Shown: in pieces, positions 49,001 through 60,915 of the stretch
How positions within the stretch are numbered: position 1 is the stretch's first letter
Layout of the letters: each line of letters opens with the position of its first letter
Assembly: GCA_027625915.1 (NCBI GenBank)
Contig: JANTQA010000032.1
Span: 9,610,001 to 9,674,000 of the forward strand
Source: Anaeramoeba flamelloides
Lineage: Eukaryota; Metamonada; Anaeramoebidae
Length of the DNA: 64,000 nt
Direction of reading: 5' to 3'
The notes under the pieces: model-generated
What the model was told of the DNA's origin: nothing
Seen by the model: the letters and a program-made list of their open reading frames with translations, nothing else
Database searches by the model: none
Translations under genes and position numbers: made by a program

Positions 49001-50587
49001 TCTTTGTTTTTTTTTATTTTGATGATGTTATTGCTATTTAGTTTTAGTTTTGAATTTTGCTTTGGTTTTGAATATATTTGTCGCTGTTGCTTCTGTCGTT
49101 GTTCCTGTTCCTGTTTCTGTTTATGTACTTGTTGTCGTTGTCGTAGTCGTTGACTTTCTTTTTTTTGTAGATAATTTGTTTTTATTTTGCTACTATTTGT
49201 TTGTTTGTTTTGAATAACTCTGTTGTCAAGAGCGAATTGTGCTTGTTGAAGAAGATCTTCAATTAATTGCTCTTCTGCTAAAAGATTAATTGTGGGCTTT
49301 TTTGGATTCTGTACACTATTTTTTGGTTTTTCTTCCTGGTGCCAATGGTTATTTTTATTAATATTTGATCCTTTACCCATTGTTTCTTCCTCATTAATTT
49401 GATTTATATCATTGTTAATTTTTCCTACTTGCTTTTTAAGATCCAAATTCATTTCTTGTTCTTCTTTCATTCTTTGGTTCCCATTTGTTTCTTCATTATT
49501 TGGAAAGATATTTGTTTCTTTGTTCCTGCTTTGTATACTATTTTTTTCAACCGAAATCTCATTCAAAACAGATTCTGCTGAGATTCCAAGACTTAATAGT
49601 TTTGCTTTGTTAATTAATTTATCCACATTTTTGCTTAATTTTGACACTTCAAAGCTATTTCTTCTGGTTCGATTCGAAATATCCAATAAAGGAAATTTAA
49701 AATTGCCAATGCTTGTTTTAGAATCTATACTATGGCTAGTGCTATTCAGTCTCTTTCGTTTTACGATTATATCTTTTGTTACTCCGCTATTGGACAGTTT
49801 GCTGAGCTGCTCCATCCTTTTATCACTTTTTTCTTCTTTTTTTGTGTGTGTGTTTCTTTTGTTAGATTGTTCGTCTGGTTTTGTTCGTTCTTCTGCAAAT
49901 AATAGTTTTTTGGAATTGCTCAAATCCTCGGTTAGCGTTTCCAAATTGGGTAAAAAAGACCTTACCGAATGGTTTCTTTTGTGTGACTCAGTGTTTTTTT
50001 TGTCATTCGAATAATCATTCGAAGAAGAGTAATCAGGAAAAAAGTCATTGTGTATTTCTGCAAGTAATTGATCTAGATCTTTTTCAAATTTTATTGGTTG
50101 GTTGCTTTGCAAGAATTCTTTTTCTTGTGTTTCTTCATTTTCTTCATCTTCTACTTCTTTTTCTTTTCTGATTAAACCTTTGTCAAAATTTAATTTGTTT
50201 GTTGCCTCGATAGTTGTATCTAGTAAATCAGATAAAAGGCTATCAATGTCCTGTATAAAGAGAAAGCGTGATTTATTATTGAAAAAAAAAAAAATTTTAG
50301 TTTGTTTTGTTGAGAAAAGATTTTTTTTTTTTTTTTTTTTTTTATCTTGAAAGTCTTGAAGGGTGTTTGGTTGAAATTTTAAAATCACCAAAATTGTTTT
50401 TTTCTCTCACTTATAGATCTGTTTTCTTCATACAATATAATTGGTTGAATGAAAATCTTTGATGGATACTCTGATTACAAAATTTTCTTTTTTTAAAAGA
50501 AGGAAGAGTGAAAAAATGTTTTTTTTGATTTTATTTTGGTTTCTGAAAGGTAAGAAGAAATAAGAAAGAAAAAGTTACTTCAGTCAT
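46084..50587 (-). CDS. RasGAP-like and PH-domain protein, catalytic arginines absent
   Basis: The main exon is 50250-46084, opened by the acceptor TATACAG in phase 0. I propose a 9-bp first exon, 50587-50579 (ATG ACT GAA, donor GTAACT), giving MTEDIDSLLSDL and 1391 aa; this first exon is a guess. The N-terminal half is low complexity: acidic, Ser/Asn-rich, with a Lys/Gln/Arg coiled-coil-like stretch and Asn tracts. A RasGAP-type fold follows in the C-terminal third: YYYGKNYLKATIGPIIKEI, a helix block, then FIFNYFFCPAIEDPNKYEII. The finger loop reads DLTSNFFIGY and the FLR position FIFNYF, so both arginines that active RasGAPs use are missing. The C-terminus is a PH domain (IKEGYGF...WGKRFFVLKKNSFVVYQ...QKNWYNSMI). 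It probably binds a Ras-family GTPase or phosphoinositides as a scaffold, as IQGAP GRDs do; that is inference. Confidence 0.8.
50251..50578 (-). other. Proposed intron 1 of the RasGAP-like gene
   Basis: The acceptor TATACAG before GACATTGATAGC is clear. The donor GTAACT after ATGACTGAA is the best phase-compatible ATG and donor pair I found upstream; without it the reading frame has only a TTG start in poly-Lys. Confidence 0.4.
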
Positions 50588-53169
50588 AGTAAGAAAAGGA
50601 AATTCTTTTTTTTGTTTAGAAATTACAATACAATTACCAGTTCAAGAAAAACAAAAAATGATAAAGTTAATTCAATTTTTTTAATGAATACAAATTGTCT
50701 TATTTCCTGAAGTACTTGGTTTTGTATTGTGAGTGAATTCTTTTCTTTTTCAAATATGTAGCTTGTATCTTCAAAATATATGAGAATTTTGCAAATTCAA
50801 ATTCTCAGAATTAAACTCCTTACTTTGTTGGATCAAAATAAGATCGTTGAGAGTTAACGTAAATAATACAAGATTGAAATTATAATAAAGCTTTACAAAA
50901 TAAAAAAAATCAGCAAATTTCCCAATTTCAGAAGGAAAACTTTAAAAGAACTGGGTGAGAAAATTCAACACTTTACGTGGAGTTAGATCTTTAGAACTTT
51001 TTTTCAAACTTGAAAATAAATTCGGGTAAATATATACTCTAACAAATTGTACCCATTCATAAATCTCAAAATATAAAGTGAATTTAAAAAAGTGAAAAAT
51101 TTTTTTTTAATATTGTCTGAAACAAAATTTTTTGACAATTCTAAGTTTAGTGAAGCAAGTACTTCTTTGAAAATACTCTTTACGTTACATTCCCAAACTG
51201 ATATATTTCCTTCATTTTAACTATGATCCATCACTTTTTTAATAATGAAAATTGTGAACAAGCTTTAATTTTCAAAAGATTTTACTTTTTTAAAAGTGTA
51301 ATAATTCTAGATTAAATAATTGTATTTTCACTTAACTTGAGGAATAATAAGTCCAAGACAAATTTGTTATGACAAAGAAAAAGAGACAAGTAACACCCTA
51401 ATTTACAATTGCTGTTAAAAGAGTTTCAAAGTAATGGAAAAAATAAATAAAACTTCAAGGGTAAATCCTCAACTTGATTGTCCTTTTTTGATATTTTTGA
51501 AAGGAATTGTTGGTTAAATATTCAAAAAGCAACGAAAACAAAAGAACACTTGAAGTATTGATGGTCATTTGAAAAAAGTGTGACGAAAAAGTTTTCAAAA
51601 CACTACAAGGAAAATTTAAACACCGAAAATTAAAGTTAGCCAAAACTATATATTGGATTTCAGTTATACTTCTTTTATAAATTATTTTTTCAAAGTTATC
51701 ATAATTTTATGTAATAAAAAAAGGATTGCTTTTAAACTATTGAAAATCCGAATACCCCCCTTTTCAAAAATACCGACTTTTGAAAAAAACACCTATTTTT
51801 GGGGTATTTTTTTAATGTTAAAGGTTGAAATGAATTAATTTTTGATTGAACATTAAGATTGAAAAAAGAATAAATGTTAAAGCAATTTGCAGAAAACAAC
51901 CGGGAACGTATATAAAAACTCAAACATGGAAGCAAATAAAATGATAAAAAATATTCCAAAAACAGATAAAAAACCAGATTTTCAATTTTATTTAGCAATA
52001 TCTTTTGATTGAAATATGTTGTGCTATTTTAAAATTGAAAAATATGTTACTTTTAGACTATTAAAAAAATACTTGAAAATTATCTCTCTAATAAGTAAAT
52101 TAAAAAATTTGAAAAATTTTGTAATTAAAAATGAAAAAAATAGTACTCAAAAATTTCATTTTTTTTTCAATTCCTATTAATACCTATTAAAGTCGTAAAC
52201 CTTTTTGAAAATTGTTATGTGTAATAATGTTTATTATATGAGTGTATTTGAAAAATACAAAATTTAGAGTTTTTTTTTTGAAAAAATTTTCCTTGTCTTG
52301 AATTATCACTAAAACAATTAAAAAACTTCAATAAATCTATTTTTAGAGCTTTATTCAAATTATTTCTCACCATATTTTTTTAAGGATACTCTAAAATCTT
52401 GAATAATTTATAACCCATTCAAACTTTTTTTTCAATTATAATATGAAGGTTTATTTTGATACATTTTTTTTTTGTAATATTTCTTTAAAAAATTTTCTTG
52501 AAAAGAATCGTTTTATAGAGGAGTTCTACTTATGAAGGAAATTGTATATTGATCTGTGTAAATTACTTATAAAAAAAAAGCAAAAAAATCCCAATAGATT
52601 TTTACTACAAAAAAAATAATTGATTTTGCTGTTTTATAAATACCAAATTCAGAAAAGTTAAATCGGTGCCTCAATTCAAAGGGTGTTTCTTTTTTATTAT
52701 AGAAGACCGATACTACCAGATCAAAAACGCTATTAATGAGTGAAAAGTAAATATGTTCTTGATCTCTTAAAATTCTACTTTTCTATAAAGAAATTCAAAA
52801 AATGAAGGATCATGAAGGTATATGTTTCAAAATAAATGAAGGAAATTTTTAGATAATTTATATCATCAAAAATCCTACAAAAAAAAATTATAAAAACCAA
52901 TAAAAATTATGAATAATTTTAAACAAATTCAATTTGTAATATAAGATTTACTTGAAAAATCAAGGGGTTGCCTTCGAAATTGATTTGAACTTGGATATAA
53001 AATTGGATAGTTATTTAGATGCTTCATTGTATCAAGAAGAAGAAAAAGGCAGGCTTTTATTTTGATATATGTTCAAGTTAATCGTCTGGCGTTATTTTGA
53101 TCCCTTGGGTTATTATTTTCTAGATTAAATTCAATTTTGAATTATTTATTTGATGGAAGAGTAAAAAAC

Positions 53170-54260
53170 TATTAAGTGATCATTTTCACAATATTTTATT
53201 GGTGATGTTCTGTAATTACAAATTGTGCCTGTTTACAAGTTCAAAAAATTCTGATCTACTAAGTAAGCCATGTAAAGAAATTTTTTTTTGATAAGATCAT
53301 TTTTTTTTCCCATTATTGTTTGAAAAAGAAAATTATTAAATTGAATTTGTTTCTTATATTAAAAAAACTCTTTCCTGTATTTAGTATTTTTTTTGTAACT
53401 ATTATAACACAAATATTATTAACTATAAAAAATAATGTTAATATTTTTTTCACTGGGACTATTCTTTGGTTTAACCAAAAAATGGATTTACCGAACCAAT
53501 TGAAAAATATTAATATTGTTTAAACAAATTTAGTTTTATTCATTTATATTCAACAAAAAATTTACAAATTCCAGCCAAGAAATTGTTTTATAATTATACT
53601 TCGAAATTTTATTTTTTCATTACCCTATTGTCTTGAAGTTTTTGGGAAATTTATTATATCATATAATATAAATTTAAAAATACTTTTTTCTTTTAAAATT
53701 TATCCAATGTGTTAGAAAGGTTCTTAGAATTATACTATCAATTTTTTTTTGAAAAAATTCTCAAAATTGAAAATTATTTTGTCTGTTTTTTTTATTTTTT
53801 GAAAAAACATAAATTATTTTTTACAACCAAAAATAATATAAAGTTTTTGTTTAAATGATCTAAATTTCATTATTTTTTAATTATATCGATCTATATTAAT
53901 TTTATGTATTGGTGATCTATTTTGGCATATTAATAATTTAAAAGAATAACAAAACCATTTTTTTTCTTCAAAATCTAGACTTTCAAACCCAAAAAGAAAA
54001 AAAATAAAGTTTAAAATTTTGTAGAATTGGCTAAATTGTTAATAAAAATAATATGCTACTTTTAATCGGTTTATATTGGATACATGTGAATTTTGTATTT
54101 CAAAAAAGAGAATAGAATTAATAAATTGTTTAAATGGGGTTAAATCGTCCGTTTCGTAGGACAATAAACAAATTATTAAAAAAAAATTCAAGATCTTTAC
54201 AGATTTCTTTTATTTTTAAAAAATTACTACTTCCTTAAAAAATACTGATTTTTTATAACT
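53170..54260. repeat. Dispersed repeat R1, copy B
   Basis: Same orientation and block order as 12180-13560, for example TTCAAAAAATTCTGATCTAC at 53238, TTGAAAAAGAAAATTATTAA at 53320, TTAATAAATTGTTTAAATGG at 54119 and TTCAAGATCTTTACAGATTT at 54187. Lacks the 250-bp foldback insertion of copy A. Confidence 0.6.
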
Positions 54261-55401
54261 AAATTAATTTTTTAAGCGTTCAAACTTTTCAAAAACATCA
54301 TGATCATATGAAATTTTGTTTTACAATTATGTAGTGTTTATTTTGAGTGAAATATTTATTTTCAATGATAAAATAAAAAAAAATAGGAATAAATTTAAAA
54401 AAAATAGTGTATAGCAATGAAAAAAAGACTGGTCAGGAAAAAAATTTCATACAATATATTTATTTGTTAATATTCAGAAAATTGGTGTGTAATCGCAAAT
54501 ATTTTCATTCAAATACTTTTTATAAATAATCAAACTTTATGCTGGAACCTTGTAATAAACCCACCCAAAGAACATGCAAGTGGGTTTTTATAGAAAACAC
54601 AATTAATTGTTTGATAAACTAAGTAGATAAACTTATTTTTAATAACAATTTGGTTTTATCGAGTTTTGTTTGGGTTTTAAGAAATGATAATTTTTATTCT
54701 TGTTTGTTGATTGATTTTAAGCTTTTTCCAAAAAAGTGTGGCAAATTTATTTTAAAATATATTTATCAAACTAAATCATCAAAAGAGTGGCAAATATCTA
54801 AAATTTTTACATCCACTTTTTGATTCTTGATAATAATTCGTTTTGTTTCTTAGTACTGAATTACATAAATAAAAGATTGTAAATTTCCTAATCTCAATTT
54901 TATCTGATATAGTTTTAAGGTTGAAAATAGGTGTTTATTATTATTTTTTGATCAAAAAAATCCGTTTTCATAACTTGTTTAATCTTAAAAAATTTTCAAA
55001 CAGAATTGAAAACGTATAACTGTATTTAATTATCTAAAAATCATTTTTAGGCTACCCATATTTCCGTTTTTTTGTTGAAATCGGCTGTACATTGTTTTCA
55101 TCAAAAAAAAGGTGTTATTGCTTATTTTGATTTTTTTGGAAATATTTCAACAAAAATGTGCATAAATAAATTCCTGATCCATTGATGCAATCGGTATTAA
55201 TATTAAACTTAATTGGGATTGTCAATTAATAAATAGTTACCACTATAAAAGATGTTTTTTTTTATGAAATGTGAAAAAAAAATCCCCACTTTTTTGGTAT
55301 TACCTTATGATATTTTGATCAAGTGTAATTTCATTAATCATCATTCTAATTAGTGTGTGAGTTATAATTTTAAAAAGTTTGGTTCTTAAAAAAATTTTGA
55401 T

Positions 55402-55790
55402 TTTTTTTTTTTTTTTTTTTTATTTTTGAAGAGAGAAAATTGCTTTTCTCCTGTGTGCCCTAATTTCTAAACCTTTTTTTAGAAATTTTGTTAAAGAATC
55501 ACAAATTTTATTATCACTTACTAATGATAATATATATGATGAATTCTTTTTATTAATAATATCTCCGATATTATTAATTTTTTTATTTTTTTCAAAAAAT
55601 TCAGATATCCAGATTTTTTGATTTATTTTATAGGCCGGACAGTCCCATAAAAAATGATCGAAATCTTCAATGATATCAATATTTAACTTTTCTTTACATA
55701 AATCACAATTTTTATTTTTATTTTTACTTGTTACATAAAAAAAATTTTGATTTTAAATAAAAGAAATTTTCCAACAATTTTCCTCGTATT
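55402..55790 (-). mobile_element. 3' end of a non-LTR retrotransposon (LINE), truncated
   Basis: On the minus strand a frame running from about 55740 to 55420 reads CDLCKEKLNIDIIEDFDHFL, then WDCPAY. This is the CxxC...H...C zinc-binding motif that closes the reverse-transcriptase ORF of many LINE clades. A Lys/Asn-rich helical tail ends at a TAA (55420-55422), followed at once by an 18-20 nt poly(A) (T run on the plus strand, 55401-55419). A stop immediately before poly(A) is typical of several LINE families. Upstream of the motif an in-frame TAA appears near 55755, and no RT core motif follows, so the copy is a 5'-truncated, decaying insertion. The clade cannot be named from this piece. Confidence 0.75.
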
Positions 55791-55882
55791 CACAATTAAA
55801 AATCTTTTACAGGATTATTTTCATATCCGATATTTTTTTCACCATTATAATATATTATTTTTCTAGGTTAAGTTGTTATTTA

Positions 55883-55886
55883 TGAT

Positions 55887-55918
<32 letters not shown>
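55883..55918. repeat. (TA)n microsatellite
   Basis: About 17 TA units, just beyond the LINE remnant. Confidence 0.9.
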
Positions 55919-55920
<2 letters not shown>

Positions 55921-56255
55921 AAAAGGAAACCTAATGATAGTTTACCTTGGTAAAGCTTTTTTTCTTAATTTCACATAAAAAATTAAATAGTATGATCCAA
56001 ATAAAGAAGACTTTCGTAAAATCAAAACACATAAACAAAAAAAAAAAAAAAAATATTGCTAAATATCAAGATTAAATTTTATTTTAAATTGAATTTGGGT
56101 AGAATGGAGAAAAAAAAATATCACAATTTAAAATTGATTAAAGTTCAGAGGAAGAAATAAAACTAAAAACGACAAATTAAAAAAAACAAAAATTTTCACA
56201 ACAAAGAAGAAGATATTTAGAAAAGAAAAATAAAACAAACTCTTTATATGAGATT

Positions 56256-57964
56256 TTAATCGCTGCTTCTAGAGCCTGAACTTGAGCTTGAGCTTGAACT
56301 TGAACTTGACTTTGACTTTGATTTCGAATCCGAAGAAGACTTTGCTTCCATTTCAACATCAGTATCCTTGACCTTTGAAAGTTTGAAAACAATAATATAA
56401 ATGGCTCTGAAGAAAAAGAGGATGGCGATACATAGGAAGAGAGATTTTATAATTAAAACAGATAGCTGTGATGAATTTGTTGTTTTGTCTGAAATTCTTG
56501 TGATGATATTAATAAGTGGTACACATTGAGAAAGCCCCATAAAGAATGCACCGATCATTGCTGAATATGTTTTTTTTTTAAGATGCTCAGATCCCATATT
56601 AATGTCAAGCTTTTCTGTAATTTTTAAAAATAATCTACCATAATGAAAGCCAAATATAAACCAAACAATACCAGATGACATCTAATTTATTTTTTTTTTT
56701 TTTTTGGGTTGTGTGTTTGTTTGGAAGGTTTTTAGGAATTGTGTAAAAAAAAAAATAATTGAAAATGAAAGTGAATAGTTTGGAAGAAAAAAAAGAAAAC
56801 AGGAAATAAAAATCAATTAAAAAAAAAAAAACCAAGTATCAAATCAAATTCTCGACAACTTTACGATTTTATTTCCCCGTTTCTGTGGGAAATTTTCTCA
56901 CAAAGGGGTTATAAAACATCAAACCAATTAATAATTCCGATTTTTTAAAAAAAAAAAAAAAAAAACGGTTAGGAAAGCGGACTATTTCTCTTTTTCTCCT
57001 TAAAAAAAATTAAAATTTAGAACTAAAAAAATCCCAATAAAATGTTATTATCTTTATTTTTAAAAAGTGCACACTCAAAGTTTTGTAAGTGTTCCCCGAA
57101 CATTATAATTTGTTTGTTTCAAGTTGTTTGGGTTACACTTTGAAAAACTTTTCGATCTCACTATTTAAAAACATCTTTCACAATAACCAAGCTTTTGATT
57201 TTTTTCCCTTTAAATTAACAAGTTTACTCACTTTGTTTGACAAATTTCAAAAATAAAAATGTGAAAAAAGTTTGTAAAAAAAAAAAGAAGGTAAAAAAAA
57301 GGGTTTAAATAGTTTACAAAAAATCTCAACTAATTTTTTAGGGAAAAATTTTCGAAAAGATCACAATTTCAATCTAAAAAAAAAAAAAAAAAAAGAAAGA
57401 AAATATATCAAAAAAAAAAAAATTTACCAAAAGGAGTGTAACAAAATAATATAAAAAGGTGGAGAAAGTTTCTCGTGACTTTTCAGGCAAAACCTTGGCG
57501 GTGTCCATCAAAATAAAAATTAAGATCAAAAGAAAAGAGATGCTGACGTAGGACCAGAAAATTGCATAGAGTTTCTTTCGCGATAAAAACTTTTTTTTGT
57601 AAGTCGTAAAGACTGAGAGATCTGAAAAAATGATCACTGAAGTCAGAACCCAAAAGACAACAAAGCAGGTGAAGCAGTATAAGAGAAAGATATCTGAAAA
57701 GGCTACAAAAGAAGATTGCGTCAGGGACTTGAGGTTAGGAACAAGAAGTAGCACCATTGCCATGAGTCTTAAAAAGAGTGAGATGACTAAAAAAGTTGTA
57801 ACTCTTCGCCAGATCTTGTTTGACTGATTTTTGGTGGTTCGGTAGAGCTTTTGAAGCAAAAAGACGGACATGAAAAATAGGATCGCAAAAACTAGCGAGA
57901 GGATGACATAGAATGTTGTCTGTGCTGTTCCTTTTCCATAAAGATTGTATGGGTCGTCTGCCAT
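56256..57964 (-). CDS. Seven-helix membrane protein, THH1/TOM1/TOM3-like
   Basis: Exon 1 is 57964-57428 (179 codons), the intron 56682-57427 (GTAAAT...TTAG, phase 0) and exon 2 56681-56256; 320 aa in all. Joining gives a continuous sixth helix, VTLLLMSSGIVWFIFGFHYG. Helices lie at about residues 16-38, 52-78, 88-120, 130-155, 163-192, 215-240 and 250-275. The segment GFHYGRLFLKITEKLD followed by a KKKTYSAMIGAFFMGL helix matches the GGRLFLML...KKL...TCFL stretch of the plant THH1/TOM1/TOM3 family; GPR137-like proteins have similar topology. TOM1/TOM3 sit in endosomal or vacuolar membranes in plants. The role here is unknown. The C-terminal tail is a Ser run with Lys and Asp. The second exon begins with ATG, so it could be called as a separate gene, but it would then lack the first five helices. 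Confidence 0.7.
56682..57427 (-). other. Intron of the THH1/TOM1-like gene
   Basis: 746 bp, phase 0. It includes a short imperfect hairpin (CTGTGGGAAATTTTCTCACA, 56885-56904) flanked by CCCC and GGGG. Confidence 0.65.
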
Positions 57965-58410
57965 TTTGATAATTAATAAGAAAGTTTTTGAGAAGATCTA
58001 ATTTTTTTCTTCGAAAAAAAGTAAATAATAACGAAATGAGAGATTTTTTCTCTTAAACAGTTTTACTTTGATTAAGTTCTTTAATCATCTAAAATTGCAA
58101 TTTATCTTTCTTTAGAAAGTATTTGGTAAAATCTAATTTTAGGTACTATTTTTTGATTTGTGATCTTGTCAAAGGATTTCAAAAAGAGAATTGTGGAAAC
58201 TAAAGATAATATTTGAATTGGTACAAAGTTTTGTTGTTTCAGAACACTTTTTGTTTTTGTCACCTTTATTCCTTTTTTTGTTTTCAAATTGCACCAATTT
58301 TTTAATTTTTAACTTGTTTTCCGGAATTGTTGTGACTTATTTGTTTTAGATTTCTGAAAAATTTTTTAATTTTATAGGGAAATTTGTTTTTTTATTTAAA
58401 CAGTTATTTA

Positions 58411-59230
58411 CAGTCAAATCTAAAACCCGTAAATTTCTGAACCCCGGTAATTCCATTTTTCTGATCAATTGTAAATATTAGTAAAAAGTCAAAAATATAC
58501 TCCCATTTTACAGACAAATAACCCAATTATCCAGCAACTTATAACCGTTCCAATTGGGGTATTGGTTAAATATTCTGAATCCATCATTTTTAACTCTTTG
58601 GTAAATTCAGAAATCAAAAAAATCCAAAATTTGTAAAATTAATTGAGAACATGACTGAAAATGAAAATCCACTTTTGATTTTAAATTTTGAAATAAAAAA
58701 CATTTTCATACTTTTAAAATATTTAAAAGACTTTGAATTTGACAGAGGTGTTTGATTATTGTAAATTTTCATTAAATTATGAAAACCATTTTGTCAAAAA
58801 ATAAATCCTCTAAGGTTCCCAATAGAAATTTAAAATTTTAAAAAATTATTAAAAGAAAGTTTTAAAGTAAATAAAACTCTTATTTCATAAATGCAATAAC
58901 AAAATAATTCTTATAAAGATGATTCCTAATAAATTTAGAATTTATCTAAAGGGAAAATCGCAATAAATTTGATTTTCAATTTTCAGTCATGTTCTCAATT
59001 AATTTTACAAATTTTGGATTTTTTTGATTTCTGAATTTACCAAAGAGTTAAAATTAATGGATTCAGAATATTTAACTAATATCCCAATTGGAACGGTTAT
59101 AAGTTGCTGGATAATTGGGTTATTTGTCTGTAAAATGGGAGTATATTTTTGACTTTTTACTAATATTTACAATTGATCAGAAAAATGGAATTACCGGGTT
59201 TCAGAAATTTACGGGTTTTAGATATGAAAG
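58411..59230. mobile_element. Non-autonomous DNA transposon (MITE) with ~255-bp inverted arms, pogo/Tc1-like ends
   Basis: Arms 58414-58669 and 58971-59227 are reverse complements with only a few mismatches (shared: CTAAAACCCGTAAATTTCTG, ATACTCCCATTTTACAGACA, ATCCAGCAACTTATAACCGT). The central 300 bp has no coding potential. The left end reads TA|CAGTCAAATCTAAAACCCG, which looks like the CAGT-starting termini and TA target sites of pogo-type Tc1/mariner elements. The right end is slightly decayed (GATATGAAAG, then TTA). High arm identity suggests a fairly recent copy, or arms kept alike by gene conversion. Confidence 0.75.
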
Positions 59231-59913
59231 TTATGTGAAAAATTTCAGAACTTCATTTTTGTTATTTGTGGAGTTTGTGATTGAGTTATAAATTCGATTT
59301 TTTTCCTATTTTCGTTTTAAAATTCTTTGTAAATATCTCCTTTCTTTTCTTTTTTGATTAAATATAAAGTTTAGAATTGACTATTTTCATCACAAAGAAT
59401 ACTAAAACTGAGTAGTGGGCAGGGGAAAAATATCTACTTTTGAAAAGGATAAAAAGTGAAAAAAACTTTTGTTTTTTACAATCCTAAAAAAAAATTAAAA
59501 CAGTTAGAAATTTGTTCCTACTAAAATTATGATCAAAGATCAATTATAACAAAGTGTCATGTGAGAATTAGAGTGGGAATTTATTTTTTTGATCATTTTT
59601 AAAAAAAGTTTGTTTTCTGTCTAACGACTTTGTAAGACAGCCCCAAAATTTAAGGTTTTGAGAATTATGAGGATTCGAAAAATTCGAAATACATTAATAA
59701 TTTAATGTCTTGTCACAAACACAAGATACGAAATAAATTCTTAAACAAGATTTTCAAAAGAAAAAGGATTTTTCAAAAAAAAAAAAAAAAACTTGGGTAA
59801 TATTTTTTTTGGGTTTAGGCTTTATTGTGTCTTTGAAATCTTTTTTCAAATTTAAAATATTCTCAAACTCGCTAAAATCTCAGAGAAAAACGCATTTATT
59901 GACAAACCAGTGC

Positions 59914-60396
59914 GGATAAAAGGAATTGAAGTTTCCGAGTTCTCTATGATCTAGAATAACCAAGAAAATAGATTTCTAAATTGTGTCTTTTTCATTTAAA
60001 ATATAAAACAAAAATCGTTAATTTCCTTTTCTTTTTCAATAAATTTTTGTCTCGAAAATATTGGAAAAATATATGTAGACAACAAAAAGTTTGAAATATA
60101 AGATGAAAATGCCCTTTTCCACTTATACACCTTAAGATTCATCAATGATCTCTGGTGATAAAGAATGTAAAAAAATTAGTACTATACGAAAGGAATAATA
60201 AGGATGATTTGAAAATTTTATAGTTCTTCTGGATCTATAGCTATAAAAAGTCTAATTCACTGGTTTTTTAAGCTGTCATACACACGTGGTGGGTTTATTT
60301 TAGATAGCACTGAATATTTAAAGACTCAATTTTTGAAATCTATTTTCTGTGTTATTCTGAAGTATAGAGAACTCGGGAAAATCAATTCCTTTTACC
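59914..60396. repeat. Foldback element with ~77-bp arms
   Basis: The left arm 59914-59990 (GGATAAAAGGAATTGAAG, CCGAGTTCTCTAT, AGAAAATAGATTTC) pairs with 60320-60396 (GAAATCTATTTTCT, ATAGAGAACTCGG, TCAATTCCTTTTACCC). The loop is about 330 bp, with no coding potential. Confidence 0.7.
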
Positions 60397-60915
60397 CATA
60401 TTGATTTATGAAAAATGAGGTTTTTCTTTCCGGTTTTTTTGGGTTTGTATTATTATAAATCTGTAAATTGTCATTTTGTTTTGTATTTCAAAAGTGGTAA
60501 AGTTTGTGAAATATTTTATTTTCCAAAATTTTTTTTAAATTACGAATGTATATTACACTTGGTAGCTGAAGATCATTGAAAGAGTTTTGCCTTTCAGATT
60601 GTAGAAAAAATGTTTTTAATTATACTGTAAACTGTAATCTGAAAAAATAAAATTAAAAAATTGTTGTTAGATAAAACTACTCATTTTATTTACATTTCAT
60701 TATCTGCGGAATCAAGTTTATTCACAATATAATCAAAATTGCAAAACTTCAAATTCTGAAAGATGTTATATTCCATGTTGTTCAGTAGTAACGTTTTTTT
60801 TACAAGTCAATAGTTTGGAAAATAAAATCTTTATTCAGGTATATAATTCAAAAAAAAGGAAGAAAATATTTTCGTTCAATTGAACTCAGTGTGATTTACT
60901 GTGATAGATAATAAC

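Larger units (their letters stand above)
50588..56255. other. Intergenic region, 5.7 kb
   Basis: No host gene recognised. It contains R1 repeat copy B (53170-54260), a LINE 3' remnant (55402-55790), a short GC-bearing hairpin (AAACCCAC...GTGGGTTT, 54557-54587) and a (TA)n tract. Confidence 0.6.

Noticed and set aside
49412-50014. 200-codon plus-strand frame
   Set aside because: Antisense of the low-complexity N-terminus of the RasGAP-like gene.
53320-53523. 67-codon plus-strand frame
   Set aside because: Lies within repeat R1; the matching region in the other copy encodes a different peptide, so there is no conserved reading frame.
56177-56392. Gln/Val/Ala-rich minus-strand frame
   Set aside because: Frame-shifted reading of the Ser-codon run at the 3' end of the TOM1-like gene.
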